Positions 17,366 to 25,673 of a DNA stretch of 64,000 bases are shown piece by piece. A program made the translations under genes and the position numbers. The notes beneath the pieces are model-generated. The model was not told where the DNA came from. It searched no databases and was given only the letters and a program-made list of their open reading frames with translations. Origin of the DNA: CBDCVD01 sp965224015 (GTDB taxonomy: Bacteria > Pseudomonadota > Alphaproteobacteria > Rhizobiales > CBDCVD01); the NCBI GenBank assembly GCA_965224015.1, contig OZ245032.1, forward strand, positions 310,001 to 374,000, in the 5' to 3' direction. The stretch's first letter is position 1; every line of letters starts with the position of its first letter.

Positions 17366-17539
17366 TGCAATCCTCATATTCCATGATTTCAACTCATTGA
17401 AATCCGCCGACAAAAACGTGCAGCCAAGGCGACGGATGATATCCCAAATATCCGATTGCGGTTGAGGATCTTTGATAGATTAGCAAACCTGATTGCAGGT
17501 CCGAAAAATTGTTTGGCTGCTAAGCATACAACCTAACTA

Positions 17540-17588
17540 AACCGCCACATTTTGACCAAATCCACATTTTGACCAAATTATGGCGGTT
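17540..17588. promoter_or_regulatory. Tandem 17-bp repeat framed by an inverted repeat
   Basis: Two perfect adjacent copies of CCACATTTTGACCAAAT (17545-17561, 17562-17578) are flanked by AACCGCC (17540-17546) and GGCGGTT (17582-17588). The site lies between the divergent precursor and methyltransferase genes, 56 bp before the latter, as expected of an operator. Confidence 0.5.
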
Positions 17589-17643
17589 AATTATTTAACT
17601 GCAAATCTTAAGTAATACCACCATAATTAGAGACTAAACTACA

Positions 17644-18882
17644 ATGAGTAGCCTAAACGATTTTCAGGAACGTCTCTGGCGAGACATTGCGGGTTATAAA
17701 CCCATTCGAGGAAGCGCCTACCCGCCGAGTGAATTTCTCCATCAAGCGTTCATGCGATATCCACGCCATGAATTCGTCGAATGTTTCAAATTCGCCGGCG
17801 AACCTTTTATGCCTCCCGTTGAACGTGATACCGCCGAGTTTCTTCCAGGAGCCTATCAAAATCGCCCCCTTATGTATTTAAAAGATAACGGTTCGCTTTT
17901 TCAAGCATCATGTTCAGAGCCAGCCTTCATATTTCATCTCGCTGAACTTCTTGATGTCCACGAGGGTCAGCGTGTGCTGGAAATCGGCTGCGGAACAGGC
18001 TGGCTTGTTGCGCTTTTATCCTACCTTGTTGGTGCGGACGGGAATGTTGTCGGGGTTGAAATCGAGCCCGAACTCGCACGTCAAGCCGCCAAAAACATTA
18101 ATCGGTTCGACATCAAAAACGCAAACATCATCGAAGGCAACGCATTCGAGAAGGTCGCTCAAGAAAAGTTTGATCGCGTGATCGTTACTGCAGCAATGTA
18201 CGAAATCCCGCGGGCAGTCATCAATGTGTTGTGTGAAGGCGGCCTTGCGATATTACCAATTCGCAGCAAAGGGCTTCCAGAAGAAACATTTCTCCTACGT
18301 AAAGTCGGTGCATGCCTAACTTCGGAGATAACACGGTTGTGTAAATTTGTACCTATGGTCAATCCCAGTGGTACGATGGAAAATTACTTTCAACATTTGG
18401 ATGACAATGTGATTTACCAAGTTCATAAAACATGGGCGCGCGCTGAGCACGAACTTACCTTCGATGGCTCCTCTCTAGCGGGAATGCTCAAGAAAGCTCT
18501 ACCTTTTACCAGTTATCTCTCGAAGGTTGATAATAACTTCTGTCAGTTCGTTGTTGGCAACTATGAAACAACAACAGCATACAATCCAATTTTCGGCGAC
18601 CCTAGCTGGACGGCATTTGGCCTTGCTTACGACGCGGAAGATTCTTTGGCTGTTTGGCATTCCGGACGCGTAACACGATACGGCGCTCCTACGGCCTTTG
18701 ATCGCTTCCTAAAACACCACCATGATTGGTGCGGCAAAGGGAAACCCAATGGCTTCGCTTTTGTAGTAACAATCACAGCAATCGATTCAGATCCATCAGA
18801 CGGGACGCTCGGTCAATATCGAGAGGATCGAGGCAATGTCTCACTTTGGTGGCATTTGCGTCCAAAAGATAAGCTTTATTGA
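17644..18882 (+). CDS. PIMT-like SAM methyltransferase with C-terminal extension
   Basis: A 412-residue protein. Residues about 25-225 match protein-L-isoaspartate O-methyltransferases: SCSEPAFIFHLAELL is the substrate-side block, VLEIGCGTGWLVALL (111-125) the SAM-binding motif I, and FDRVIVTAAMYEIP (176-189) a later motif. About 190 extra residues follow, with no motif I know; housekeeping PIMT has only about 210. Long PIMT homologues of this size occur in RiPP clusters, where they methylate Asp side chains and drive aspartimide formation. Here it is divergent from the Asp-containing putative precursor. Housekeeping repair is a less likely alternative. The DNA is AT-richer than the flanking chromosome. 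Confidence 0.75.
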   Translation: MSSLNDFQERLWRDIAGYKPIRGSAYPPSEFLHQAFMRYPRHEFVECFKFAGEPFMPPVERDTAEFLPGAYQNRPLMYLKDNGSLFQASCSEPAFIFHLAELLDVHEGQRVLEIGCGTGWLVALLSYLVGADGNVVGVEIEPELARQAAKNINRFDIKNANIIEGNAFEKVAQEKFDRVIVTAAMYEIPRAVINVLCEGGLAILPIRSKGLPEETFLLRKVGACLTSEITRLCKFVPMVNPSGTMENYFQHLDDNVIYQVHKTWARAEHELTFDGSSLAGMLKKALPFTSYLSKVDNNFCQFVVGNYETTTAYNPIFGDPSWTAFGLAYDAEDSLAVWHSGRVTRYGAPTAFDRFLKHHHDWCGKGKPNGFAFVVTITAIDSDPSDGTLGQYREDRGNVSLWWHLRPKDKLY

Positions 18883-18897
18883 TAGGAGGAATGTTAA

Positions 18898-19416
18898 ATG
18901 CGTGCCCTCATCATTCTAATTTTACTGTTTTTCTGCATCACGCAAACGATCTCAGCAAACGCTAAGGACGTCACAGTATTAAAAAATATCGATAAAACGA
19001 TGCATATTAATGGCGGAGCTGATATTCCGTTTGTCGACATCAATCCACAATCAACTCTTAAGCCAGCATTGTTGCCTTCAGAGATAAGACCGCTATCTAA
19101 ACTGACGGATGCTACAAGGCCATTTTCTGGTTTGTGGCATGGACAGTGGGAAGGTACGCTCGACATGTATCTGGCTCTCATTGATGAGGACGAAAACAGT
19201 GTCATCGCATTCTATTCATGGGGAGCAAACGCAATCACGCCTTCACCAGGCATGCGCTACATTCGAGGAGTTGTTTACAATGATACCCTTCTTTTGCCGG
19301 GTAAAGGCGTTTCGATATCGTTTCAACCTCAACCTGACGGAACTCTATTCGGCCTTTTCTACAGTCCTCGTGTTCAACGCCCGTCGAGAATCATCCTACA
19401 GCGATTCGAAAGGTGA
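18898..19416 (+). CDS. Secreted protein of unknown function in the RiPP-like locus
   Basis: A 172-residue protein starting 15 bp after the methyltransferase stop, with AGGAGG upstream of ATG 18898, so the two are co-transcribed. Residues 1-22 (MRALIILILLFFCITQTISA) form a signal peptide. The mature part has a beta-rich region (FSGLWHGQWEGTLDMYLALI, VIAFYSWG, GTLFGLFYSPR) reminiscent of small lipocalin-like or carbohydrate-associated domains, but I do not recognise a family. By position it might be an immunity, binding or processing factor; that is a guess. Confidence 0.65.
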   Translation: MRALIILILLFFCITQTISANAKDVTVLKNIDKTMHINGGADIPFVDINPQSTLKPALLPSEIRPLSKLTDATRPFSGLWHGQWEGTLDMYLALIDEDENSVIAFYSWGANAITPSPGMRYIRGVVYNDTLLLPGKGVSISFQPQPDGTLFGLFYSPRVQRPSRIILQRFER

Positions 19417-19531
19417 AATTAATTACTCACGACCATGACGAGCTGACGATCACATTAGTTTGACAAATTCATGAACGGATATGACTATGCGCAGCGCTCT
19501 GGACACAAGGGGCACCCTAAAGCGATTTCAC

Positions 19532-21352
19532 TCAAAACACCCCCGCGCCGGTCTCGGCGCTACCAGCGATAGCCCGCAGGCCCGCGAACAATTCCCGTCC
19601 AAGCCCCGAATGAGCGGCAGCCAACTGTGCCCGCGCGGGAGTGCGTGCCTCCCATTCATCCGGGTCCACAAGAGCATCCAATGTGCCCGCGACCGCGTCA
19701 AGGCGGATGATATCTCCATCTCTGATTTTGGCAATCGGCCCTTCGTCAAGGGCCTCGGGATTAAGATGTATGGCCGCGGGAACCTTGCCGGAGGCCCCCG
19801 ACATGCGTCCGTCGGTCACCAGCGCCACCTTATGTCCGCGTCCCTGCAACAGGCTTAATGGCGGGGTGAGGGCGTGTAACTCCGGCATGCCAATGGCCTT
19901 CGGGCCCTGGAACCGCACCACAGCAACAACGTCATGGTTAAGCTCGCCCGCCTTAAAAGCTGCGTGTAAAGCGTCCTGATCATGAAACACGCGCGCCCTG
20001 GCCTCAACCATGTGATGCGCCGTGTCGACCGCAGAAATCTTGATCACCGCACGCCCCAGATTGCCATCAAGCACCTTTAATCCCCCATTGGGCGAAAAGG
20101 CATCCGCTGGTTTGCGCAATATATTTCGATCAAGGGGAACAATGGGCTCTTGAGGCGTCTCCCAAATTACCGTGTCGCCGTCCAGCCGGGGCTCCTGCCT
20201 ATAGGCCTCAAGTGTGCCGCCAAAAGTTGTTTTGACGTCGTTGTGCACCAGTCCCGCATCAAGAAGTGCCGCAATCACAAAGCGCATGCCCCCCGCCGCA
20301 TGGAAATGGTTCACGTCTGCAAGGCCGTTAGGGTAAACCCGCGCCAGTAGCGGAATCACATCGGAAAGGGACGCGAAATCATCCCAGGTGAGTACAATAC
20401 CGGCCGCGCGCGCTATGGCAATAATATGCAAGGTGTGGTTTGTGGAGCCCCCTGTTGCGAGCAGGCCGGCAATGGCATTGACGAAAGCGCGCTCATCGGT
20501 CATCTCGCCTATGGGGGTATAGGCGTTGCCAAGCGCCGAGATGGCCAGAGCACGGCGAACCGCCTCGCGGGTCAAAGCCTCGCGCAGACGCGTACCGGGG
20601 GGAACAAAACTCGCCCCCGGCAAATGCAGCCCCATGATTTCCATCATCATTTGGTTGGTGTTTGCTGTTCCATAAAACGTGCAGGTGCCCGGCGCATGAT
20701 AGGCGCGCGATTCGAACGCCAAAAGTTCATGTTTGTCGATTTTCCCTTCCGCATAGTCGCGCCGCGCCTTGGCTTTCTCTTCGTTGGTTATTCCCGAAGG
20801 CATGGGACCGGCGGGAACGAACACCCCCGGCAAATGTCCAAACGCCAAAGCCCCGATCAGCAGACCGGGGACAATCTTGTCGCAGACCCCAAGATAGAGC
20901 GCCCCGTCAAAGGCGTCGTGGGAGAGCCCGATGGCGGTGGCCATGGCTATGACCTCACGCGAGAACAGGGACAGGTCCATGCCGTCCTGACCCTGGGTGA
21001 CACCATCGCACATGGCTGGCACGCCCGAGGCGACCTGGGCCGTGGCGCCAACTTCGCGGGCGGCCTTTTTGATGATCGCCGGATAGGTCTCGTAGGGTTG
21101 ATGCGCCGAAAGCATGTCGTTATAGGCGGTAATGATGGCCAGGTTCGCCTGCGCTTGCGCGTTGAGGGATTGCTTGTCCCCCGGTTCGGCGGCAGCGCTG
21201 ACGTGCGCCAGGTTTGAGCACGACAAATGCGCGCGCCGCGGCCCGGTATTGCCGGTGTCGCGAATGCGCTTCAAATACGCATTCCGCGTCACTTTGCTGC
21301 GCTCGCGTATGGTTTCGGTAATGTCCTCGATGATCGGCTTGACGGTGGTCAT
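19532..21352 (-). CDS. edd: 6-phosphogluconate dehydratase
   Basis: A 606-residue [4Fe-4S] dehydratase of the IlvD/Edd family that converts 6-phosphogluconate to 2-keto-3-deoxy-6-phosphogluconate, the first committed step of the Entner-Doudoroff route. Edd-typical segments include AYNDMLSAHQPYETYP, VPAMCDGVTQGQDGM (cluster Cys), GTCTFYGTANTNQMMMEIMG (second Cys) and LVTDGRMSGASGKVPAAIH. Length equals the family norm. It lies 32 bp downstream of pgl in the same direction, so the two consecutive pathway steps are co-transcribed. Confidence 0.95.
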   Translation of the reverse strand: MTTVKPIIEDITETIRERSKVTRNAYLKRIRDTGNTGPRRAHLSCSNLAHVSAAAEPGDKQSLNAQAQANLAIITAYNDMLSAHQPYETYPAIIKKAAREVGATAQVASGVPAMCDGVTQGQDGMDLSLFSREVIAMATAIGLSHDAFDGALYLGVCDKIVPGLLIGALAFGHLPGVFVPAGPMPSGITNEEKAKARRDYAEGKIDKHELLAFESRAYHAPGTCTFYGTANTNQMMMEIMGLHLPGASFVPPGTRLREALTREAVRRALAISALGNAYTPIGEMTDERAFVNAIAGLLATGGSTNHTLHIIAIARAAGIVLTWDDFASLSDVIPLLARVYPNGLADVNHFHAAGGMRFVIAALLDAGLVHNDVKTTFGGTLEAYRQEPRLDGDTVIWETPQEPIVPLDRNILRKPADAFSPNGGLKVLDGNLGRAVIKISAVDTAHHMVEARARVFHDQDALHAAFKAGELNHDVVAVVRFQGPKAIGMPELHALTPPLSLLQGRGHKVALVTDGRMSGASGKVPAAIHLNPEALDEGPIAKIRDGDIIRLDAVAGTLDALVDPDEWEARTPARAQLAAAHSGLGRELFAGLRAIAGSAETGAGVF

Positions 21353-21384
21353 AGGCGTATAGTCTCCGGATCTGGCGGCTGCAA

Positions 21385-22137
21385 TCAGTCTGGCGGATCA
21401 GGACACCAGTAAAGGTGAACAGGCAGATGCTGCTGACGAAGGACAGCACGAACGGGCATGGCCGTTTCCGGCCCTTGCCCCAGAGCCTCAGCAAGAACAG
21501 CCCGCTTTTTATCCCCTTCAATATGCAGAGCCAGGAAATCACTGTGCAGCAAGCGGGCCAGCGTGAGGGTGATGCGCGCCTCTCCCGCACCATCGGCGCG
21601 CATGCTCGTCAGTGCAACCGCGTTTAAAGGATCGATGGCGGCCTCCAGGTTGTCGCCACCAGGAAAAAACGATGCCGTGTGTCCATCATCGCCCATGCCC
21701 AGAATGACCGCAGAAAAAGGAGCGGGAACCTGATTGAGCCTAAGGTTCGCCGCAGCAAGCCCTTCCTCCGGCGTGCTGCCGGATCCGAATAAGGGCACAA
21801 AGGTGGCGGCGGTGGCAGCGTTCTGCAACAGGTTTTCGCGCACCAGCCGGGCGTTCGAGCGCCTCGAACTCTCATCGGCCCAGCGCTCATCGACAAGGGT
21901 TATGATCACCTTGTCCCAGGCCAGGCGATGATGCGAGAGGGCGTGAAAAAAAGCAACCGGTGTTGTCCCCCCGGAGACCGCCAGACCGCCGGCGCCGCGG
22001 GCATCGATGGCACGGGCAAGCTGCGCGGCGACCCCTTGCGCCAAGGCGTCAGCCAGCGCACCAGAGGATGCGAAGGTGTTATCAATCAGGTTTGCTCCTG
22101 AACCTGAGCAGGAAATTGGCTGTTCCGTCATGGTCAT
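21385..22137 (-). CDS. pgl: 6-phosphogluconolactonase
   Basis: A 250-residue hydrolase opening 6-phosphogluconolactone to 6-phosphogluconate, the substrate of the next gene's product. The DevB-type motifs are present: LAVSGGTTPVAFFHAL, VDERWADESSRRSNARLVRE and LGMGDDGHTASFFPG. Its start codon overlaps the ubiG stop by four bases (22134-22137, ATGA), implying translational coupling. The glucose-6-phosphate dehydrogenase gene zwf, often beside it, is not in the window. Confidence 0.93.
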   Translation of the reverse strand: MTMTEQPISCSGSGANLIDNTFASSGALADALAQGVAAQLARAIDARGAGGLAVSGGTTPVAFFHALSHHRLAWDKVIITLVDERWADESSRRSNARLVRENLLQNAATAATFVPLFGSGSTPEEGLAAANLRLNQVPAPFSAVILGMGDDGHTASFFPGGDNLEAAIDPLNAVALTSMRADGAGEARITLTLARLLHSDFLALHIEGDKKRAVLAEALGQGPETAMPVRAVLRQQHLPVHLYWCPDPPD

Positions 22138-22955
22138 GCCTGCACATGTTTTACTGGCGCGAGGTCGATTTGTGGCCTGTTGAACACCATCATGTAGTTC
22201 ACATGCATGTCCGACGACAGGGACCAGGAGCGCTTAAGGGGGTTATAAACGACTCCCGTTTCCCGTGCCAGCGAAAGGGTGGCGTCCGCCCCCATGGCGC
22301 GCATTTCATCCAGGGTGATAAACTTATTCCAGTCATGCGTGCCGCGGGGCAGCCAGTGGAGCACATATTCGGCGCCAATAATCGCAAAGGCATAGGACTT
22401 CAGGGTTCGGTTCAAGGTGGCGATAATCATCATACCGTTGGGATGTATCAGGTCCGCACAGGTCCTGAAGAAGTGTTTCGGGTTGGCCACATGTTCGATC
22501 ACTTCCATGTTGAGAACAATATCGAAAGTCTCACCGTTGGCGGCCAATTCCTCCACGCTGGTGCATCGATAGTCGATATTCAGGTTGCTTTCGTTTGCGT
22601 GCAGATTGGCAACAGCTATATTGGCCGCGGCGGGATCAGCGCCGACCACCTCGGCCCCCAGGCGGGCCATCGGCTCCGACAACAGGCCGCCGCCACAGCC
22701 AACGTCGAGACAGCTGAGGTCTGAAAACGCCTTCGCCGACAGAGGATCACGGCCAAAGTGATCGCACACTTCCTGTTTGATAAAGGCCAGCCGGACGGGA
22801 TTGAACACATGTAGCGGGCGAAATTTGCCGAGAGGGTTCCACCACTCCCGCGCCAGCGCAGAAAATTTGTCCAGCTCGTCCTGATCAACGGTTGAAGGGT
22901 CCATATCTTTTCTATGGGTTGCGGCGTTGGCCGTAGACCCTCGCTCATTGTCCAC
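22134..22955 (-). CDS. ubiG: Ubiquinone biosynthesis O-methyltransferase
   Basis: A 273-residue class I SAM methyltransferase for both O-methylations of ubiquinone synthesis. UbiG hallmarks are visible: KFSALAREWWNPLGKFRPLH at the N-terminus, the SAM motif LDVGCGGGLLSEPMARLGA, NMEVIEHV, and LHWLPRGTHDWNKFI, a block linked to membrane association. An in-frame ATG at residue 18 (MDPSTVDQDEL) is an alternative start. It leads the apparent ubiG-pgl-edd operon, an unusual partner for sugar genes. Confidence 0.93.
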   Translation of the reverse strand: MDNERGSTANAATHRKDMDPSTVDQDELDKFSALAREWWNPLGKFRPLHVFNPVRLAFIKQEVCDHFGRDPLSAKAFSDLSCLDVGCGGGLLSEPMARLGAEVVGADPAAANIAVANLHANESNLNIDYRCTSVEELAANGETFDIVLNMEVIEHVANPKHFFRTCADLIHPNGMMIIATLNRTLKSYAFAIIGAEYVLHWLPRGTHDWNKFITLDEMRAMGADATLSLARETGVVYNPLKRSWSLSSDMHVNYMMVFNRPQIDLAPVKHVQA

Positions 22956-23003
22956 GTCACCAGGTCATGGCCATGACGCCTCTTGCTGGGATTGTATACG
23001 CTT

Positions 23004-23162
23004 CTAACGCTTTAATAGAAAGGCATAAAGACAATTGATCCACGGGCCATCGCCGTCGCCGGCCTTGCGATAAAACTGCCCGGCACGTGTCTTGTCAGCA
23101 GAAACCCCGTAACCGTCGCGGTCCCTTGTCGCGATCAACAGGTACGCCATTACCATAGCCAT
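23004..23162 (-). pseudogene. Fragment of a Sel1-repeat-like gene
   Basis: The 52-residue minus-strand frame (GYGVSADKTRAGQFYRKAGD, WINCLYAFLLKR) resembles a Sel1-type helical repeat. Its upstream end meets the repeat copy at 23162-23173, after which no matching sequence is found. It therefore looks like the tail of a gene whose front was removed. Family assignment rests on one repeat and is weak. Confidence 0.4.
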
Positions 23163-23323
23163 AGAGCGTGTCATCACTTTTTTGTCATGTTACAAGACAT
23201 CGTTGTAGTCTCTTCAACAGGGCGGTTGGAACTGTCTTGACATCTTTCCCAACTAGTGGATAAAGTTGAACCATGGCTCTTATGTCAGGCGCGCGTTTGT
23301 GCTAGAGACATGGCATGCTCTAG
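23162..23323. repeat. 162-bp unit bounded by dispersed-repeat ends
   Basis: The left end TAGAGCGTGTCA (23162-23173) and right end AGACATGGCATGCTCTAG (23306-23323) are inverted, partly decayed copies of the window's 20-bp repeat. It may be a second, shorter MITE-like unit. The rest of the gap to 23531 holds the promoter region of the stress-protein gene and no other gene that I see. Confidence 0.45.
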
Positions 23324-23531
23324 CTTAGGCAATTGAGCACATTGCATGTGTTGCTGGCGATTGTGGGTACCGGTTGCCAGCCGCTGCGAGCGTTCGGTAG
23401 TTCGTCGTGATAACACGACCGCTGGTGAGATAATGGTGGTTGGTTGAAGCTGCGGGATTTGCCGGATAAGGTCTTATTTAGTCGGTCATATTGACCATAA
23501 ATTGCGGAGTCTAATATTTAGGAGGTACCCG

Positions 23532-23966
23532 GTGACGGATACTATTTTATTGGCTGTGGACGGCAGCCCTGGCAGCGGTCGGGCCCGCGACTTTGCCAAA
23601 GCGCGGGCCATAGCGGGCAACGCCAAGATTGTCCTTGCTTATGTGATCGAGTGGTCACCCTACACATTTAATACCCCTGAGGAAAATGAGGCGCGCCACA
23701 AGCGCCGTGAAGAAGAGGTCGATCGCGCACACTCAAGCGTGATAGCGCCTTTTGCGCAGGAACTGCGCGACGGTGGGGTTGCGGTCGATACCGTCGTACG
23801 CCATGGGAACCCGTCGGAAACAATCATTGAGTTGGCCAAACAACACGATGCCGACCAGATTTTCATTGGTCGGCGCGGGGAGACCAAACTGAAATCTCTT
23901 ATTTTTGGCAGTGTCGCGGCCAATCTGGTGCAGGCATCGCCGGTTCCAGTCACGGTCGTTCCCTGA
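23532..23966 (+). CDS. Universal stress protein (UspA family)
   Basis: A 144-residue single Usp domain, started at GTG 23532 because GGAGGT lies just upstream. The sequence opens with ILLAVDGSPGSGRARDFAKA and ends with the nucleotide-binding loop IGRRGETKLKSLIFGSVA, a G-x2-G-x9-G-S pattern of the ATP-binding subtype. These cytoplasmic proteins aid survival in starvation or stress; the specific role is unknown. It is the first gene before the amino-acid symporter, 105 bp away. Confidence 0.88.
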   Translation: MTDTILLAVDGSPGSGRARDFAKARAIAGNAKIVLAYVIEWSPYTFNTPEENEARHKRREEEVDRAHSSVIAPFAQELRDGGVAVDTVVRHGNPSETIIELAKQHDADQIFIGRRGETKLKSLIFGSVAANLVQASPVPVTVVP

Positions 23967-24071
23967 CGAGAGCCATGTCGGCGTTCTGCTTAGGGGATTA
24001 CGTGCGTAAAACACGTAATAAATGGGTACCGTTGCATTTTAGCACTAATTCAGGGGACTGGGAGGTCCAAT

Positions 24072-25607
24072 ATGATAAAATTCATGACCAGATTATCACT
24101 TGCGGTGGCGTCGTTGTTGTTGCTGACGACGCATTACGCTATGGCGCAAGCCAACGACGGCGGTATTGATGCCAAATTCAACGCCGCGACAAAACCTGTT
24201 GCGGAGTGGATTGGCTCCATCGTTTTTTTCAAGATACCCGTGTTCGGTGCTGATCTGCCTGTGGTTGTTTTGTGGCTGGTCGCCGGCGCTATTTTCTTTA
24301 CCTTCTACATGGGGTTTGTGAATTTACGCGGCTTCAAGCATTCTATTCAGTTGGTACGTGGCGACTACGCCAATCCGGACGATGCCGGTGAGGTGTCCCA
24401 CTTTCAGGCGCTGGCGACAGCGGTCTCGGGTACAGTCGGTATTGGTAATATCGGCGGTGTGGCTGTTGCCGTGACCGTTGGCGGTCCGGGCGCAACGTTT
24501 TGGATGATCCTGGCCGGCTTCCTGGGGATGTCGACAAAGTTCGTCGAGTGTACCCTTGGGGTCAAATACCGTAACGAGAATCCAGACGGGTCCGTATCCG
24601 GTGGCCCCATGTACTACCTCAATAGAGGCTTCAGCGACAGAGGCATGGCCGGGTTTGGCAAATTTATCGGCGTGTTCTATGCGATCGGTATTTTTGTCGG
24701 GGCCCTTGGGATTGGCAATATGTTTCAGTCGAATCAAGCCTTTGTGCAGGTCAATACGGTTGCCGGCGGTGCCCTTGATGGCTACGGTTGGGTGTTTGGC
24801 CTCGTAATCGCTGCGGTGGTTTTCGCCGTGATTATTGGGGGCATCAAGTCCATCGCGGCCGTGACGGAAAAAGTCGTGCCTTTCATGGCCGTGCTTTACT
24901 GCAGCTTTGCCATTGCTGTTATTATCATGAATGGCGTGCATATCCCGCAGGCGGTTGCCAATATCTTTACCGGTGCGTTCTCGGCTGAAGGGGTTGCCGG
25001 GGGTGCTCTCGGGGCGATGATTATCGGCTTTCAACGTGCGGTTTTTTCTAACGAGGCGGGTATTGGTTCTGCCTCCATCGCCCACTCGGCGGTGCGCACT
25101 AACGAACCGGTTACCGAGGGCTATGTATCGCTGCTTGAGCCGTTCATTGATACTATCGTTATTTGCACCATCACCGCATTGGTTATCGGCACGACCCAGG
25201 TGGCCTTTCCCGGTTTCGCCGGCGATGCAAAGGGCGTTGCAATGACATCGGCGGCGTTTGAGTACCAAATCAGCTGGTTCCCCTATCCGCTGGCCATTGC
25301 CGCGGTGCTGTTTGCGTTCTCAACGATGATCTCCTGGTCTTACTACGGTCTTAAAGGCTGGACGTATCTGTTTGGCGAAAACCAGATGGGGCAAACGGTC
25401 TATAAGGTGATTTTCTGCTTCTTTGTGTTCCTGGGCTGTGTGGTTCAGTTGGGTCCGATCCTTGACATTTCCGATGCGCTGGTCTTCCTGATCTGCGTTC
25501 CGAATATTCTCGGATTGTACTTCCTGGCCCCGATCGTCAAGCGGGAGATGGAGCACTACATGGCGCGGGTACGAAGCGGCGAGATTCGTAAATACAAACA
25601 CGCCTGA
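24072..25607 (+). CDS. Alanine/glycine:cation symporter (AGCS family)
   Basis: A 511-residue inner-membrane transporter importing alanine or glycine with Na+ or H+. GGGAGGTCC precedes ATG 24072. The first 25 residues form a signal-like helix, followed by about ten further membrane segments. Family landmarks include SGTVGIGNIGGVAVAVTVGG, GMSTKFVECTLGVKYR, FSNEAGIGSASIAHSA and FSTMISWSYYGLKGW. Length is within the family range of 450-550. It appears monocistronic and ends at a bidirectional terminator. Confidence 0.92.
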   Translation: MIKFMTRLSLAVASLLLLTTHYAMAQANDGGIDAKFNAATKPVAEWIGSIVFFKIPVFGADLPVVVLWLVAGAIFFTFYMGFVNLRGFKHSIQLVRGDYANPDDAGEVSHFQALATAVSGTVGIGNIGGVAVAVTVGGPGATFWMILAGFLGMSTKFVECTLGVKYRNENPDGSVSGGPMYYLNRGFSDRGMAGFGKFIGVFYAIGIFVGALGIGNMFQSNQAFVQVNTVAGGALDGYGWVFGLVIAAVVFAVIIGGIKSIAAVTEKVVPFMAVLYCSFAIAVIIMNGVHIPQAVANIFTGAFSAEGVAGGALGAMIIGFQRAVFSNEAGIGSASIAHSAVRTNEPVTEGYVSLLEPFIDTIVICTITALVIGTTQVAFPGFAGDAKGVAMTSAAFEYQISWFPYPLAIAAVLFAFSTMISWSYYGLKGWTYLFGENQMGQTVYKVIFCFFVFLGCVVQLGPILDISDALVFLICVPNILGLYFLAPIVKREMEHYMARVRSGEIRKYKHA

Positions 25608-25634
25608 TTCCCTCGGCCCGTTCCTGCCATAAAA

Positions 25635-25668
25635 GACGCCCCTTGTGCCTTGCGCGCAAGGGGCGTTT
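25635..25668. terminator. Bidirectional terminator between convergent genes
   Basis: GACGCCCCTTG (25635-25645) pairs with CAAGGGGCGTT (25657-25667). The stem has AAAA on its left and TTTT on its right, so it can stop transcripts from both sides: the symporter at 25607 and the dehydrogenase at 25674. Confidence 0.85.
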
Positions 25669-25673
25669 TGCAT

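Noticed and set aside
24324..25268. A 314-codon minus-strand open frame
   Set aside because: It is antisense to the alanine/glycine symporter and has a His/Arg-rich composition typical of shadow frames.
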